Shown here: one piece after another, positions 8,443 to 17,577 of the stretch
Layout of the letters: each line of letters begins with the position of its first letter
Numbering within the stretch: the stretch's first letter is position 1
Assembly (NCBI RefSeq): GCF_900302495.1
Contig: NZ_OMKW01000001.1
Span: 744,001 to 808,000 of the forward strand
DNA from: Pontivivens insulae
GTDB taxonomy: Bacteria; Pseudomonadota; Alphaproteobacteria; Rhodobacterales; Rhodobacteraceae
DNA length: 64,000 nucleotides
Reading direction: 5' to 3'
Program-made: the position numbers and the translations under genes
Notes under the pieces: model-generated
What the model was told of the DNA's origin: nothing
What the model saw: only the letters and a program-made list of their open reading frames with translations
Databases searched by the model: none

Positions 8443-10011
8443 TCAATAGCCTAGAGCGCATCCGTCTTTGCGGGGATCGCTTGCGCCTTCCATCACGCCC
8501 GAGGGGTGCAGACGAATTGCCTGGGCGCCACCAATGGCGGTTTCAGGGGACTGCACGCTGTGGCCCTTATTCCGCAAAGTATCCCAGACCTCTGTAGCGT
8601 AGCCATTCTCCAGATCCATCGGGCCGAGCGCGCCGAAACTGCGTGGCGCGTCAAGCGCGGTTTGCGGATCCATGCCGTAGTCGAGCATGTTGCTGATGAC
8701 GCGAGCATGACCGTTGGGCTGATAGGCGCCACCCATTACGCCAAACGGCATCTCGACCCGTCCCTCACGCCGCAACATGGCCGGGATGATCGTATGCATC
8801 GGACGTTTGCCCGGGCCCGCTTCATTCGGATGTCCGGCTTCTAGGGTGAAGCCCGCACCACGGTTCTGGAAGCCGATCCCGAATTTCGAGGATGCAAGAC
8901 CCGAGCCGAACGAGTGGAAGATCGAATAGATCAGACTGACGGCCATGCCGTCGCGATCCGTCACAGTGATGTAAACCGTGTCCTTGTGTACTTGCTCTGC
9001 CAGTGGTGGCGGTGCGGCGGCGGCTCGATCCATGTCGATCAGGGCCGCCAGCGCCTTTGCCGTCTCTTCGGAAAGCATATGGTCCAGGCGCGTTGTGTGA
9101 CTGGCGTCGGCGATGAACCGGTTGCGGGCATCATAGGCCAGTTTTGCAGCCTCAGCCTCTAGATGGGCACGCTCGGCACCGAACGGATCGAGGGCGGCAA
9201 TATCAAATTGTTCGAGGATCTTTGCGATCAGCAGGGCCGTTGCGCCTGATCCATTCGGCGGGAGTTCGACAAGCTCTGCGCCCCGGTAGGTTCCACTGAT
9301 CGGTTCGACCCAATTGCAGGCCGTGTCTTCAAAGTCCTGTGCGGTATGGCTGCCGCCCAAAGCGTTCAACGACGCGACCATATCGTCGGCAACTTCGCCG
9401 GAATAAAACCCTGCATGGCCCTCACGCGCGATGGCATCAAGCACGCGCGCCTGACCGGGTGCGGCGAAGATTGTTCCGGGTGCTGGTGCCGCGCCGCGGA
9501 TCAGGTAGTGGTCGCGGGCGTCACCGCTCAGATGGGTGGCTTTCGCCCAATCGTCTGCAACACGTGGTGCGACCGGCACACCGTTCTGGAAATAGGGGAT
9601 CAGTGGGGCGATTATATCAGCGATGCCAAGCTTGCCACGCTGCTCGGCCAGTGTGCAGAAGCCATCTACCGCGCCGGGCACCGTGACAGCGTGCACCGAA
9701 TAAGCCGGAACGGCGTCGTGTCCCTGCATGCGCAGGCCCTGGGCGTCTATGCCAGCGGGCGCGCGGCCGGACGCGTTCAGGCCTGTGATCTTCTCGTCTT
9801 CCGCGATCAGAGCGAACATATCGCCGCCCAGCCCGGTCATCTGCGGCTCACACAGGCCGAGCAGGATGGCCCCTGCGATGGCGGCGTCCACGGCATTTCC
9901 ACCACGCTTGAGCGTGTCGAGGGCGACGGTGGCTGCAAGCGGATGCGACGTCGCAACCATACCATTTGTCGCAAAAACCGGGGAGCGCCCCGGAAGGTGG
10001 AAATCGCGCAT
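8443..10011 (-). CDS. Gamma-glutamyltransferase (YwrD-like)
   Basis: Ntn-hydrolase of the gamma-glutamyltranspeptidase family, 522 residues. Signatures are SHPLAATVALDTLKRGGNAV at the N-terminus, VPGAVDGF, PPNGSGATALL, and the autoprocessing site HKDTVYITVTDRDGMAVS near residue 350, where the Thr of DT becomes the nucleophile of the small subunit. The small subunit continues with NEAGPGKRPMHTIIP and GVMGG. There is no clear signal peptide, so like YwrD it may act in the cytoplasm on glutathione or gamma-glutamyl amides. The ATG at 10011 begins at the conserved segment; the open frame extends 21 codons further. Confidence 0.93.
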   Translation of the reverse strand: MRDFHLPGRSPVFATNGMVATSHPLAATVALDTLKRGGNAVDAAIAGAILLGLCEPQMTGLGGDMFALIAEDEKITGLNASGRAPAGIDAQGLRMQGHDAVPAYSVHAVTVPGAVDGFCTLAEQRGKLGIADIIAPLIPYFQNGVPVAPRVADDWAKATHLSGDARDHYLIRGAAPAPGTIFAAPGQARVLDAIAREGHAGFYSGEVADDMVASLNALGGSHTAQDFEDTACNWVEPISGTYRGAELVELPPNGSGATALLIAKILEQFDIAALDPFGAERAHLEAEAAKLAYDARNRFIADASHTTRLDHMLSEETAKALAALIDMDRAAAAPPPLAEQVHKDTVYITVTDRDGMAVSLIYSIFHSFGSGLASSKFGIGFQNRGAGFTLEAGHPNEAGPGKRPMHTIIPAMLRREGRVEMPFGVMGGAYQPNGHARVISNMLDYGMDPQTALDAPRSFGALGPMDLENGYATEVWDTLRNKGHSVQSPETAIGGAQAIRLHPSGVMEGASDPRKDGCALGY

Positions 10012-10089
10012 GGTGGCCCCCCGTCCATGATTGTTAACGCCTTGCACAGGATAGCGCGCAGTGACGATTTGCAAGGATCAAACTGGGTG

Positions 10090-10164
10090 GAAACGTGTGC
10101 TACACGGTTAAGCCCGAATTCAGTTTGGGGGCATGAAATGAGCCGTTCCGTGTAGCACAGTTTC
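10090..10164. repeat. Long-spaced inverted repeat upstream of the DUF2794 gene
   Basis: TGTGCTACACGG at 10096-10107 is repeated as its exact reverse complement, CCGTGTAGCACA, at 10148-10159, 40 bases apart. The match continues outward as GAAAC and GTTTC (10090-10094 and 10160-10164) after a one-base bulge. The spacer holds no credible gene. It lies in the 276-base divergent region between the gamma-glutamyltransferase and DUF2794 genes. It could be a pair of operator sites or the stem of a small structured RNA. Confidence 0.6.
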
Positions 10165-10287
10165 AATATCGCCACTGAATGCGGCGATTCCGCGGGCCGA
10201 AATGGGTGCTTTTGTGATGAATTGTGGCGGCTCCGCCCAAATAGTGACCGCGCTTGCCAAGCTGGCCATAAACGGTAGCCTGAGACG

Positions 10288-10632
10288 ATGAAACAAATCC
10301 CCCCTTCAGCCTTTCCGGGCGCACGCGCAGTTGATCCGATTCATTTTCACCGCACCGAGCTGAATGTGATCATGTCACTCTATGGCAGGATGGTCGCGGC
10401 CGGAGAGTGGCGGGACTATGGAATTTCAGGGCTCAAGGATGTCGCGGTCTTCTCAATCTTTCGCCACACCGCTGAACATCCGATCTATCGCATAGAAAAG
10501 CGCCCGAAGCTCAGCCGCGCACAGGGGATGTACTCTGTCATTGGCATGGACGGCCATATCCTCAAGCGAGGCCATGATCTGAAGACGGTACTGCGTGTGC
10601 TGGAACGTAAGCTGATTAAAGCCGTGGAGTAA
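10288..10632 (+). CDS. DUF2794 family protein
   Basis: A 114-residue protein of the DUF2794 family, which is widespread in alphaproteobacteria and has no known function. Recognised by IHFHRTELNVIMSLYGRMV, then AAGEWRDYGI, DVAVFSIFRHTAEHPIYRIE and the C-terminal LKRGHDLKTVLRVLERKL. No signal peptide or membrane segment. It stands alone on the plus strand, convergent with rnr. Confidence 0.9.
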   Translation: MKQIPPSAFPGARAVDPIHFHRTELNVIMSLYGRMVAAGEWRDYGISGLKDVAVFSIFRHTAEHPIYRIEKRPKLSRAQGMYSVIGMDGHILKRGHDLKTVLRVLERKLIKAVE

Positions 10633-10899
10633 GCGTTGGGTTTCGTGTCGCGCAGAAGCGCAGCGCCTCACGTCGAGCAATCTGATCCCGCATACCGCGA
10701 CCGAGCGACTGTTGCATTTCCGATCTCAACTCTCGTCAGGGAGCGAGACGGCCAAGAGGATCGGGCGATAGATCGCGAAACGGTGCGGTCAAGCTGACCT
10801 GTTCGACCGTCACGTTGCATTTGGCGGCAATTTGCGCAGCTCATGCTGGTTTGGCTCCCGCGCCTGAGTTCCGCGAGCGTCATGAGCCTTGGCCTGCTG

Positions 10900-13149
10900 T
10901 CAACCACGGCGTCGGTTGCGACTGACTTTTCGCGCCGCCTTGCGCGATTTTGTCAGTTTGCGTTTTGGCCCGCCTTTACGCGGGCCAGTCGGGGCCCGGG
11001 GCATCGCCTTGTCCTCGATGCTCAGCAGCTCGAACAGAAGCCCGCCGGTGACCGGAACCGCCTCGGACAAGCGCACGGTCACATGCTGACCCAGCGCGAT
11101 CACCCGACGGGAACGTTCGGCGGTCAGCGTGTTGGTCTCAGGGTCGTGGTGCCAGTATTCGCGACCCAGACGGCTGATCGGGATCAGACCGTCAGCACCC
11201 GTCTCGTCGAGCTTCACGAAAAGACCGAAGCGCGCCACACCTGACACCTTACCTTCAAACTCCGCCCCCACCCGGTCGGCGAGATAGATAGCGAGGTAGC
11301 GGTCAGTCGTATCCCGTTCAGCCAGCATCGACCGGCGCTCGGTCTTGGAGATGTGATCGGCGGTCGCCTCCAGCTCGTCTATCTCGTCGGGGCTCAACCC
11401 GTCATTGCCCCAGCGATGGGCAGAGATCAGCGCGCGGTGCACGATGAGGTCAGCATAGCGGCGGATCGGGGAGGTGAAATGCGCATAGCGAACCAAACCC
11501 AGTCCGAAATGCCCAAAATTCTCTGGCGCGTAGTAGGCCTGCGTCATTGATCGCAGGACAGCGATGTTCACGCTTTCCGCGAATTCCTGTCCCGCACTGT
11601 CGTGCAGCAGCGCATTGAGGTGGCGGGTTTTGAGGACCTGTCCCTTGGCGAGTGTCAGGCCGACCCCCTCCACCACATCGCGCAGGGCCTCCATCTTGTC
11701 TGCGTTCGGCTCTTCATGCACGCGGTAGAGCAGCGGGCGGCGCTTCGCTTCCAGCGTCTCAGCCGCGCAGACATTGGCGAGGATCATGAACTCCTCGATC
11801 AGCTTGTGCGCGTCGAGCCGGTCGCGGAAGGCGACGGAGGTCACTTCCCCGGTGTCATCCAGCACGATTTTTCGTTCGGGCAGATCGAGGTCGAGAGGTT
11901 GCCTGCGCGCGCGCTCTTGCTGGGCTGCCTCATAGGCGTTCCAGAGCGGGCGCAGCACCCAGTCGAGCAACGGTTCGGTCCGCTCCGTCACGTCCCCGTC
12001 GATGGCCGCTTGCGCCTCTTCATAGGAAAGCGCCGCGGGTGAGCGCATAAGCGCGCGGGTAAAGCGGTGGCCGATCTTGGTGCCGTCCTCCGCGATCTGG
12101 ATGCGCAGCGCTATGCAAGGTCGGTCCACGCCCTCATGCAGTGAGCAGAGGTCGCCCGAAAGCTCCTCGGGCAACATCGGCACGACCCGGTCGGGGAAGT
12201 AGCTGGAGTTCCCCCGCTTGCGCGCCTCACGGTCGAGCGGTGAGCCGGGGGTAACGTAATGAGCGACATCTGCGATGGCGACCCAGACGATATGACCGCC
12301 GGGATTGGCGGGGTTGGTATCGACCTCAGCGGCGACAGCGTCGTCATGGTCGCGCGCATCGGACGGGTCGATTGTGATGAGCGGCAGGTGACGCAGATCC
12401 TCCCGGTCGCCGAGGCTGACTGGCTTGGCCTTGATGGCCTGCTTTACCACCTCGTCGGGGAACTGGTCCGGGATGCCATGTTCGTGGATCGCAATGAGCG
12501 AGACGGAGCGGGGTGCTGCGGGATCGCCCAGTCGCGCCACGATCTTCGCTTTGGGAAGACCCATCCGGGCCTTTGGGCCTGTCTGCTCCGCCTCCACCAA
12601 CTCGCCGTCGCGCGCGCCATTCACGTCATGCGGTTCGATCCGCCATTCCTTGTCAGACTTTTTGTCCACTGGAATGACCCGTCCGCCAAACTCCGACTGG
12701 CGGAAAAGGCCCAGGATCTTCGCGGGCCCGGACCCGATCTGCCGAATGACCTTCCCGTAATAACCCTGCGCAGATCGTTCGATCTTTGTCAGGATGCGGT
12801 CGCCTTGGCCGAGCGCCTTCTCCCCCTTTGCCTGCCGGATGGAGACGCGTGGGATTGCGTCCTCCCCCTCCCAGCTGAGCGGTTCGGCCCAAAGGTCGCC
12901 GCTCTCATCTGGCTCCATGACCTTGAGCACGGTCACCGGCGGCAGCTCACCCGCCTTCCGGAACTGCTTGCGGCCCTTTTCGATCAGGCCTTCTGCCGCC
13001 ATTTCCTTGAGCACGCGTTTCAACTCGATCCGCGCGGCTCCCTTGATGCCGAAGGCGCGTCCAATCTCTCGCTTGCCGGAGGCCTTCGGGTTCTCGCGGA
13101 TAAAGTCGAGGATCTGCTCTTTGCTGGGAAAGTCTTTCATGTTTGGCAT
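10900..13149 (-). CDS. rnr: Ribonuclease R
   Basis: A 3'-5' exoribonuclease of about 749 residues that degrades structured RNA. Order of domains: an N-terminal winged-helix RNA-binding segment (KEQILDFIRENP, KRVLKEMAAEGLI), cold-shock-like OB domains, the RNB catalytic domain with ITIDPSDARDHDDAV near residue 270 (the Asp cluster that binds Mg), YAHFTSPIRRYADL, then an S1 domain (GVARFGLFVKLDETGADGLI) and a lysine/arginine-rich tail. Two starts are possible, ATG at 13149 or ATG at 13140; neither has a strong ribosome site. The frame extends far upstream over the divergent GNAT gene, and that part is not coding. Confidence 0.95.
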   Translation of the reverse strand: MPNMKDFPSKEQILDFIRENPKASGKREIGRAFGIKGAARIELKRVLKEMAAEGLIEKGRKQFRKAGELPPVTVLKVMEPDESGDLWAEPLSWEGEDAIPRVSIRQAKGEKALGQGDRILTKIERSAQGYYGKVIRQIGSGPAKILGLFRQSEFGGRVIPVDKKSDKEWRIEPHDVNGARDGELVEAEQTGPKARMGLPKAKIVARLGDPAAPRSVSLIAIHEHGIPDQFPDEVVKQAIKAKPVSLGDREDLRHLPLITIDPSDARDHDDAVAAEVDTNPANPGGHIVWVAIADVAHYVTPGSPLDREARKRGNSSYFPDRVVPMLPEELSGDLCSLHEGVDRPCIALRIQIAEDGTKIGHRFTRALMRSPAALSYEEAQAAIDGDVTERTEPLLDWVLRPLWNAYEAAQQERARRQPLDLDLPERKIVLDDTGEVTSVAFRDRLDAHKLIEEFMILANVCAAETLEAKRRPLLYRVHEEPNADKMEALRDVVEGVGLTLAKGQVLKTRHLNALLHDSAGQEFAESVNIAVLRSMTQAYYAPENFGHFGLGLVRYAHFTSPIRRYADLIVHRALISAHRWGNDGLSPDEIDELEATADHISKTERRSMLAERDTTDRYLAIYLADRVGAEFEGKVSGVARFGLFVKLDETGADGLIPISRLGREYWHHDPETNTLTAERSRRVIALGQHVTVRLSEAVPVTGGLLFELLSIEDKAMPRAPTGPRKGGPKRKLTKSRKAARKVSRNRRRG

Positions 13150-13200
13150 GTAGCACGCAGCGCGGGGGATAACGAGGGGGCGATCTGCTAGGATGACAGC

Positions 13201-13692
13201 ATGACCAAAGTGTACGATTTCCGAAGGGTGACGCGCGCAGACTACGACATGCTCGCGGAATGGCGCAAAGAACAGCATGTGGTCGAATGGTGGGGGACGT
13301 CCGAGCCCCATGACGACACGGCCCTTGCCGATGCGCGCGTGGCCCGATGGATTGTCTCGTGCGAGGGGCGGCCGTTCGCCTACATGCAGGACTACACGGT
13401 GCATGGATGGCCCGATCACCCCTGTGCGCATTTGCCCGCCGGGTCGCGTGGCATTGACCAATTTATCGGCCCGCCAGACATGTTGGGGCGCGGGCACGGT
13501 ACGGCCTTCATCGCAGCGCGGATTGCATCGCTCGTGTCGGAGGGCGCACCGGTGATTGCTGTCGATCCACATCCTGACAATGCGCGTGCCATTGCCAGCT
13601 ATCGCAAGGCTGGCTTCGCGGTCGAAGGTCCCGCACGGGATACGCAATGGGGCCGCATCCTGCCGATGGTCATGCAGGCGGGGCCTCGATAA
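13201..13692 (+). CDS. GNAT acetyltransferase, AAC(6')-like
   Basis: A GNAT N-acetyltransferase of 163 residues. The segments MLAEWRKEQHVVEWWG, PFAYMQDYTVHGWPDH and RGIDQFIGPPDMLGRGHGTAF are the pattern of the Acetyltransf_8 group that includes aminoglycoside 6'-N-acetyltransferases. GRGHG is the acetyl-CoA P-loop, and VDPHPDNARAIASYRKAGF is the typical C-terminal half. Chromosomal relatives are common and many have other or unknown substrates, so drug resistance should not be assumed. Divergent from rnr, with AGGATGA just before the ATG. Confidence 0.85.
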   Translation: MTKVYDFRRVTRADYDMLAEWRKEQHVVEWWGTSEPHDDTALADARVARWIVSCEGRPFAYMQDYTVHGWPDHPCAHLPAGSRGIDQFIGPPDMLGRGHGTAFIAARIASLVSEGAPVIAVDPHPDNARAIASYRKAGFAVEGPARDTQWGRILPMVMQAGPR

Positions 13693-13794
13693 CTACAACT
13701 CGTCGTTTTCGGTTCGTCGAACGTCCCGCCTCGACGCCCCCCCCGCGCAGGTAGGTCTGCAAATTGAGACTATAACATGGGGGCGAGAACGAGC

Positions 13795-14220
13795 ATGACG
13801 ACCGGGCGCTGCCTTTGCGGAAAAACAACCTGGCGCTTTGAGGGCGAACCAACCTGGCAGTGCTATTGCCACTGCGACGATTGCCGCCGGAATTGCGCGG
13901 CGCCCGTCGTGGGATGGCTTGGCGTGCCGCTGCGCAGCTTTCAGTGGACCGGGACCACCCCGCGCATCTTCAACAGCTCGCCTGGGGTTCGGCGCCACTT
14001 CTGCGGGGAGTGTGGATCGCCGATAGGATTCGAGGCGGATCACTATGCCGGAGGGATGCACCTTTATGCCGGATCAAGGGATGCGCCAGAGACCTTTGCG
14101 CCGCAATTCCATGTCAATTGGCCAGAGCGGTTACCGTCCCTGACGCTATTCGATGATCTGCCGAAATATCAGCGTACGCTTCTCTATGCGCCTGAAGACC
14201 TGAGTTCTTACCGAGGGTGA
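13795..14220 (+). CDS. GFA-domain protein (Zn-binding, Gfa/CENP-V fold)
   Basis: A 141-residue protein of the GFA family, named after glutathione-dependent formaldehyde-activating enzyme. It has the zinc ligands in order: GRCLCGKTTW (CxC), CYCHCDDCRRN (CxxC) and RRHFCGECGSPIGFE (CxxC). The family is diverse, and true formaldehyde activation is shown for only a few members. The second ATG at 13795 is chosen because a GGGGGCGAG lies at good distance; an in-frame ATG six codons upstream also exists. It may share a transcript with the upstream GNAT gene (about 100-base gap). Confidence 0.88.
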   Translation: MTTGRCLCGKTTWRFEGEPTWQCYCHCDDCRRNCAAPVVGWLGVPLRSFQWTGTTPRIFNSSPGVRRHFCGECGSPIGFEADHYAGGMHLYAGSRDAPETFAPQFHVNWPERLPSLTLFDDLPKYQRTLLYAPEDLSSYRG

Positions 14221-14240
14221 ACAACCGCGGAGTGCGGAAA

Positions 14241-14274
14241 TGAACAGCCCCCACCTGATCGAAGGCGGGGGCTG
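14241..14274 (-). terminator. Intrinsic terminator of the DUF892 gene
   Basis: CAGCCCCC (14245-14252) pairs with GGGGGCTG (14267-14274), with CC/GG pairs further inside the loop. Read on the minus strand, the stem is followed by TTCATTT. It sits between the convergent GFA and DUF892 genes and may stop transcription in both directions. Confidence 0.7.
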
Positions 14275-14296
14275 CAGATTGGCATTCGAATGACGT

Positions 14297-14797
14297 TTAG
14301 GCGGCTTCAGCGTTGATGCCGCGGGTGCCTGTCGCGATTTCAGTCATCGTCTCGTCGCCTTCGTAAGACGCCTCAAGGCACTTATCGAGCTTGTGCGCGT
14401 CCTCATCGAGACTCAGGCGTTTCGCAAAGGCCTTGCAGCAGCCGTAGCCGGCGATCGCGTAGTGGGCCATGCGCTGATACTGCGTGATGATCATCGCATC
14501 CTTTGCAGCATCATCTCCAAAGGTGGCGTCGATGACGTGGGCCTCCACCTCTTTCACGAGACCTTCCATACCCTTGCAGAATTCGCCTTCAGGGTCTGCG
14601 CCATGGGCTTTGATGATGCCTTCCAGCGTTTCCATTCCCTTGTCGATGCCGACGACGCCGGCCTTCAGGGCGTGGCGCAGATCCTCATCCGTCGCTTGTT
14701 CGACGAGCTTCAGCGTCGCGCTCTTGGATTGCTTGCAGGCGCTGTAGATGTCCTGCATCTGGTCGATATAGATGTCTTTGAGAGTATTGAGTGCCAT
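14297..14797 (-). CDS. DUF892 / YciE-like ferritin-like protein
   Basis: A 166-residue all-helical protein of the DUF892 (YciF/YciE) ferritin-like family. The start LKDIYIDQMQDIYSACKQS is the conserved first helix. Later helices carry the expected carboxylate/His pattern (VEAHVIDATFGDD, QYQRMAHYAIAGYGCCKAF, SLDEDAHKL). Members bind a dimetal centre and are usually stress-induced. A site resembling the EcfG general-stress promoter lies upstream (see the regulatory entry), which would suit that role. AAAGGA precedes the ATG. Confidence 0.9.
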   Translation of the reverse strand: MALNTLKDIYIDQMQDIYSACKQSKSATLKLVEQATDEDLRHALKAGVVGIDKGMETLEGIIKAHGADPEGEFCKGMEGLVKEVEAHVIDATFGDDAAKDAMIITQYQRMAHYAIAGYGCCKAFAKRLSLDEDAHKLDKCLEASYEGDETMTEIATGTRGINAEAA

Positions 14798-14835
14798 AAT
14801 AAAATCCTTTCACCAAAATGAGTTGGTGCAGGATC

Positions 14836-14860
14836 AACGCAAAACGGCGTGGTTGGTTTC
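14836..14860 (-). promoter_or_regulatory. Possible EcfG-type stress promoter of the DUF892 gene
   Basis: On the minus strand GAAACC (14860-14855) and CGTT (14839-14836) are separated by 15 bases, close to the alphaproteobacterial EcfG pattern GGAAC(C)-N16-17-CGTT. It lies about 40 bases before the DUF892 start. The -35 box has one mismatch and the spacer is one base short, so this is only a candidate. Confidence 0.3.
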
Positions 14861-14881
14861 GGATCTAATGGCAATTTGTGC

Positions 14882-14907
14882 CAGGATGCCGCGCCGGTGG
14901 CATCCTG
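14882..14907 (-). terminator. Hairpin after topA
   Basis: A perfect 9-bp stem (CAGGATGCC at 14882-14890, GGCATCCTG at 14899-14907) with an 8-base loop stands 43 bases after the topA stop. There is no clear T-run on the minus strand, so it may be a Rho-assisted or 3'-end-stabilising structure rather than a classical terminator. Confidence 0.5.
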
Positions 14908-14949
14908 ACTGAATTTTCAGGGGCGTGACGCAGAAACAGCGGCGCTTTG

Positions 14950-17577
14950 CTATTGCTCTGCCGTTTTCTTCGAAGAAGCCTTCTTGGCCGGGGCTTTCTT
15001 TTTGGCCGCAGGTTTCTTCGCGGTGGCTTTCTTCTTGGCGGGAGCCTTCTTCTTGGACTTGCCAGCCTTTTCCTCGATCCAGACGAGTGCCTGTTCGAGG
15101 GTCACGCTCTCAGGCTCAACGTCCTTGGGAAGCGTGGCATTCACTTTCTCCCACTTCACATAGGGGCCGTAGCGTCCCTTCATGACGTTCACCGCACCAC
15201 CGTCCGGGTGATCACCAAGTGTCTTGAGAGGTTCGGCCGCAGCAGCGCGACGCCCCGGATTGAGCTTCTTTTGCTCGATCAGATCAACCGCCCGGTTCAG
15301 GCCGATCGTGTGAACCTCTTCGGGATCGGCGAGGTTGGCATACACTTTCTTCGGTTTGTCCTTGGCCTTCGCGTTATCGGGCAATGGCTCGGTCAGCATT
15401 ACATAGGGGCCGAAGCGGCCGATATTGGTCTCGATATCGCCGCCATCGGGATGCTTGCCGATAAAGCGGGGCAGGGCGAGAAGCGGAAGCGCCATTTCCA
15501 GCGTGACCTGATCAAGCTCGGTGCCCTTGGGGATGCTTGCGCGCTTGGGCTTGGGGGCTTCCTCGGTCGGTTCGCCAAGCTGGACGTAGGGCCCAAAGCG
15601 ACCAGTGCGCAGGGACACTGGCACGCCTTGATCGTCATGGCCCAGCAGCTTCCCATCGGGGCCGAGAACGTCGCCGCCCTCCACATCACCCGCCAGCGGG
15701 CGGGTGTAGCGGCATTCGGGGTAGTTGGAGCAGCCGATGAATGCACCGCCGGATCGGGCGGTTCGCATGCTTAACCGCCCCGCACCGCAGTTGGGGCACA
15801 GGCGTGGATCCGAGCCGTCTTCCTTGGCGGGAAAGAGGTGCGGCTCCAGCACTTCATTGATCTTTTCGAGCACATCCGTGATGCGCAGTTCCGCAGTTTC
15901 ATCAATCGCGGCTTTGAAGTCGGTCCAAAACCGTTCAAGCAGTGCCTTGTACTCCGCCTCGCCAGCGGACACGTGGTCGAGTTCTTCTTCCAGCTTCGCG
16001 GTGAAGTCGTAGCTCACATAGCGGCGGAAATAATTTTCGAGGAAGGCCGTCACCAGACGTCCCTTGTCCTGCGGGATCAGGCGGTTCTTGTCCTTCACCA
16101 CATAACCGCGATCCTGAATCGTCGTAACGATCGAGGCATAGGTCGAGGGACGTCCGATCCCCAGTTCTTCCATCCGCTTGACCAGCGTGGCCTCGGTGTA
16201 GCGGGGCGGGGGTTGGGTGAAATGCTGCTCGGGAGAAACGGATTTCTTTGTAAGCGCATCGCCTTCGGCGATCTGAGGCAGACGCTTGCCGTCCTCCTCA
16301 TCCACGTCGTCGCGACCCTCCTCATAGACCTTGAGGAAGCCGTCGAACTTCACCACCTGCCCCGTGGCGCGCAGCATCACCTCCCCATCAGCGGAGCCGA
16401 CATCAACCGTCGTGCGCTCGAGACGTGCGCTCGACATCTGTGAAGCGATGGAGCGTTTCCAGATCAGATCGTAGAGCTTGCGATGGTCGGGCTCTAAGCT
16501 GCCGAGGTCGGCGGGCGCTTTGGACAGATCGGTCGGGCGAATACATTCGTGCGCTTCCTGCGCGTTCTTCGCCTTGTTCTTGTAGATGCGGGGTTCGCTG
16601 GGAAGATAGCTGTCACCATAGCGATCCTTGATAGCGGCGCGTGCACCCTCAACGGCTTCGGGTGCCATGTCGATCCCGTCGGTCCGCATATAGGTGATGT
16701 GCCCGGCCTCGTAGAGGCGCTGGGCGACCTGCATGGTCTGGCGTGCGCCCCACGAGAATTTGCGGCTTGCCTCTTGTTGCAGGGTCGACGTCATGAAGGG
16801 TGCGGCAGGATTGCGTGTGCCAGGCTTGGCCTCGACACTCTGCACGGAAAGATCACGGGATTGGATTGCTGCGACCGCCAGTTCGGCAGCCTCTCCAGTC
16901 GCGATATCGAACTTGTCGAGCTTCTTGCCGCCGAGCACGGTCAGGCGGGTTTCGAATTCCTGCCCGCGCGGTGTCGTAAGCAGCGCTTTGACGGACCAAT
17001 ATTCCCGGGGCTTGAAGGCCTCGATTTCCATCTCACGCTCAACGATCAGGCGCAGCGTGACGGATTGCACCCGGCCTGCGGACTTCGACCCTGGCAACTT
17101 GCGCCACAGGACCGGGGACAGGTTGAACCCTACGAGATAGTCCAGCGCACGGCGGGCCAGGTAGGCCTCGACCAGCTCCATATCGACCTGGCGGGGGTTT
17201 TTCATTGCCTCGGTCACGGCGGTCTTTGTGATCGCGTTGAAGACGACACGCTCGACGGCCGTGGATTTCTTGATCGCGCGGCGCTTTGTCAGTGCCTCCT
17301 GCAAGTGCCAAGAAATCGCCTCACCCTCACGATCAGGGTCGGTTGCGAGGATGAGCTTGTCATCGTCCTTGAGCGCATCGACAATCGCGCGGACATGCTT
17401 TTGGGAGGTTGAGGCGACCTCCCATTTCATCTCGAAATCGTTTTCGGTGTCGACGGATCCATCCTTTGGCGGGAGGTCGCGCACGTGTCCATAGCTGGCC
17501 AGAACGGTATAGTCGTCCCCCAGATACTTGTTGATCGTCTTTGCCTTTGCGGGCGACTCGACGACGACAACTGCCAT
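14950..17577 (-). CDS. topA: DNA topoisomerase I
   Basis: Type IA topoisomerase of 875 residues that relaxes negative supercoils. It starts with the Toprim domain (VVVESPAKAKTINKYLGDDY; acidic DPDREGEAISWHL near residue 115). The active-site region is HITYMRTDGIDMAPE near residue 300, with the catalytic Tyr. A C-terminal zinc ribbon begins CPNCGAGRLSMR near residue 590 and is followed by three topo-C repeats, each containing FGPYV or GRYGPYVKW. The last ~40 residues are almost only Lys, Ala and Pro, a DNA-binding tail usual in alphaproteobacteria. Stand-alone gene between the TetR and DUF892 genes. Confidence 0.97.
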   Translation of the reverse strand: MAVVVVESPAKAKTINKYLGDDYTVLASYGHVRDLPPKDGSVDTENDFEMKWEVASTSQKHVRAIVDALKDDDKLILATDPDREGEAISWHLQEALTKRRAIKKSTAVERVVFNAITKTAVTEAMKNPRQVDMELVEAYLARRALDYLVGFNLSPVLWRKLPGSKSAGRVQSVTLRLIVEREMEIEAFKPREYWSVKALLTTPRGQEFETRLTVLGGKKLDKFDIATGEAAELAVAAIQSRDLSVQSVEAKPGTRNPAAPFMTSTLQQEASRKFSWGARQTMQVAQRLYEAGHITYMRTDGIDMAPEAVEGARAAIKDRYGDSYLPSEPRIYKNKAKNAQEAHECIRPTDLSKAPADLGSLEPDHRKLYDLIWKRSIASQMSSARLERTTVDVGSADGEVMLRATGQVVKFDGFLKVYEEGRDDVDEEDGKRLPQIAEGDALTKKSVSPEQHFTQPPPRYTEATLVKRMEELGIGRPSTYASIVTTIQDRGYVVKDKNRLIPQDKGRLVTAFLENYFRRYVSYDFTAKLEEELDHVSAGEAEYKALLERFWTDFKAAIDETAELRITDVLEKINEVLEPHLFPAKEDGSDPRLCPNCGAGRLSMRTARSGGAFIGCSNYPECRYTRPLAGDVEGGDVLGPDGKLLGHDDQGVPVSLRTGRFGPYVQLGEPTEEAPKPKRASIPKGTELDQVTLEMALPLLALPRFIGKHPDGGDIETNIGRFGPYVMLTEPLPDNAKAKDKPKKVYANLADPEEVHTIGLNRAVDLIEQKKLNPGRRAAAAEPLKTLGDHPDGGAVNVMKGRYGPYVKWEKVNATLPKDVEPESVTLEQALVWIEEKAGKSKKKAPAKKKATAKKPAAKKKAPAKKASSKKTAEQ

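Noticed and set aside
10633-10899. Possible remnant gene on the minus strand (reading MTLAELRR and, after a frameshift, LTAPFRDLSPDPLGRL)
   Set aside because: The pieces lie in two frames with stops, carry no recognisable motif, and the longest frame overlaps the end of rnr by only a few bases. It may be an old pseudogene, but nothing supports that beyond amino-acid flavour.
12259-13191. Plus-strand open frame of 310 codons opposite rnr
   Set aside because: The reverse strand encodes the RNB and OB domains of RNase R, with clear motifs.
13201-13692. Acquired aminoglycoside-resistance gene
   Set aside because: The AAC(6')-like GNAT protein has no integron, insertion sequence or resistance context, its base use resembles the neighbours, and many chromosomal relatives do other chemistry.
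14947-15774. Long plus-strand open frame (275 codons) opposite topA
   Set aside because: It is antisense to the conserved topA C-terminus and has no homology-like pattern or start signals.
16549-17412. Second long plus-strand open frame (287 codons) opposite topA
   Set aside because: Same reason: it is the shadow of the conserved topA catalytic region.
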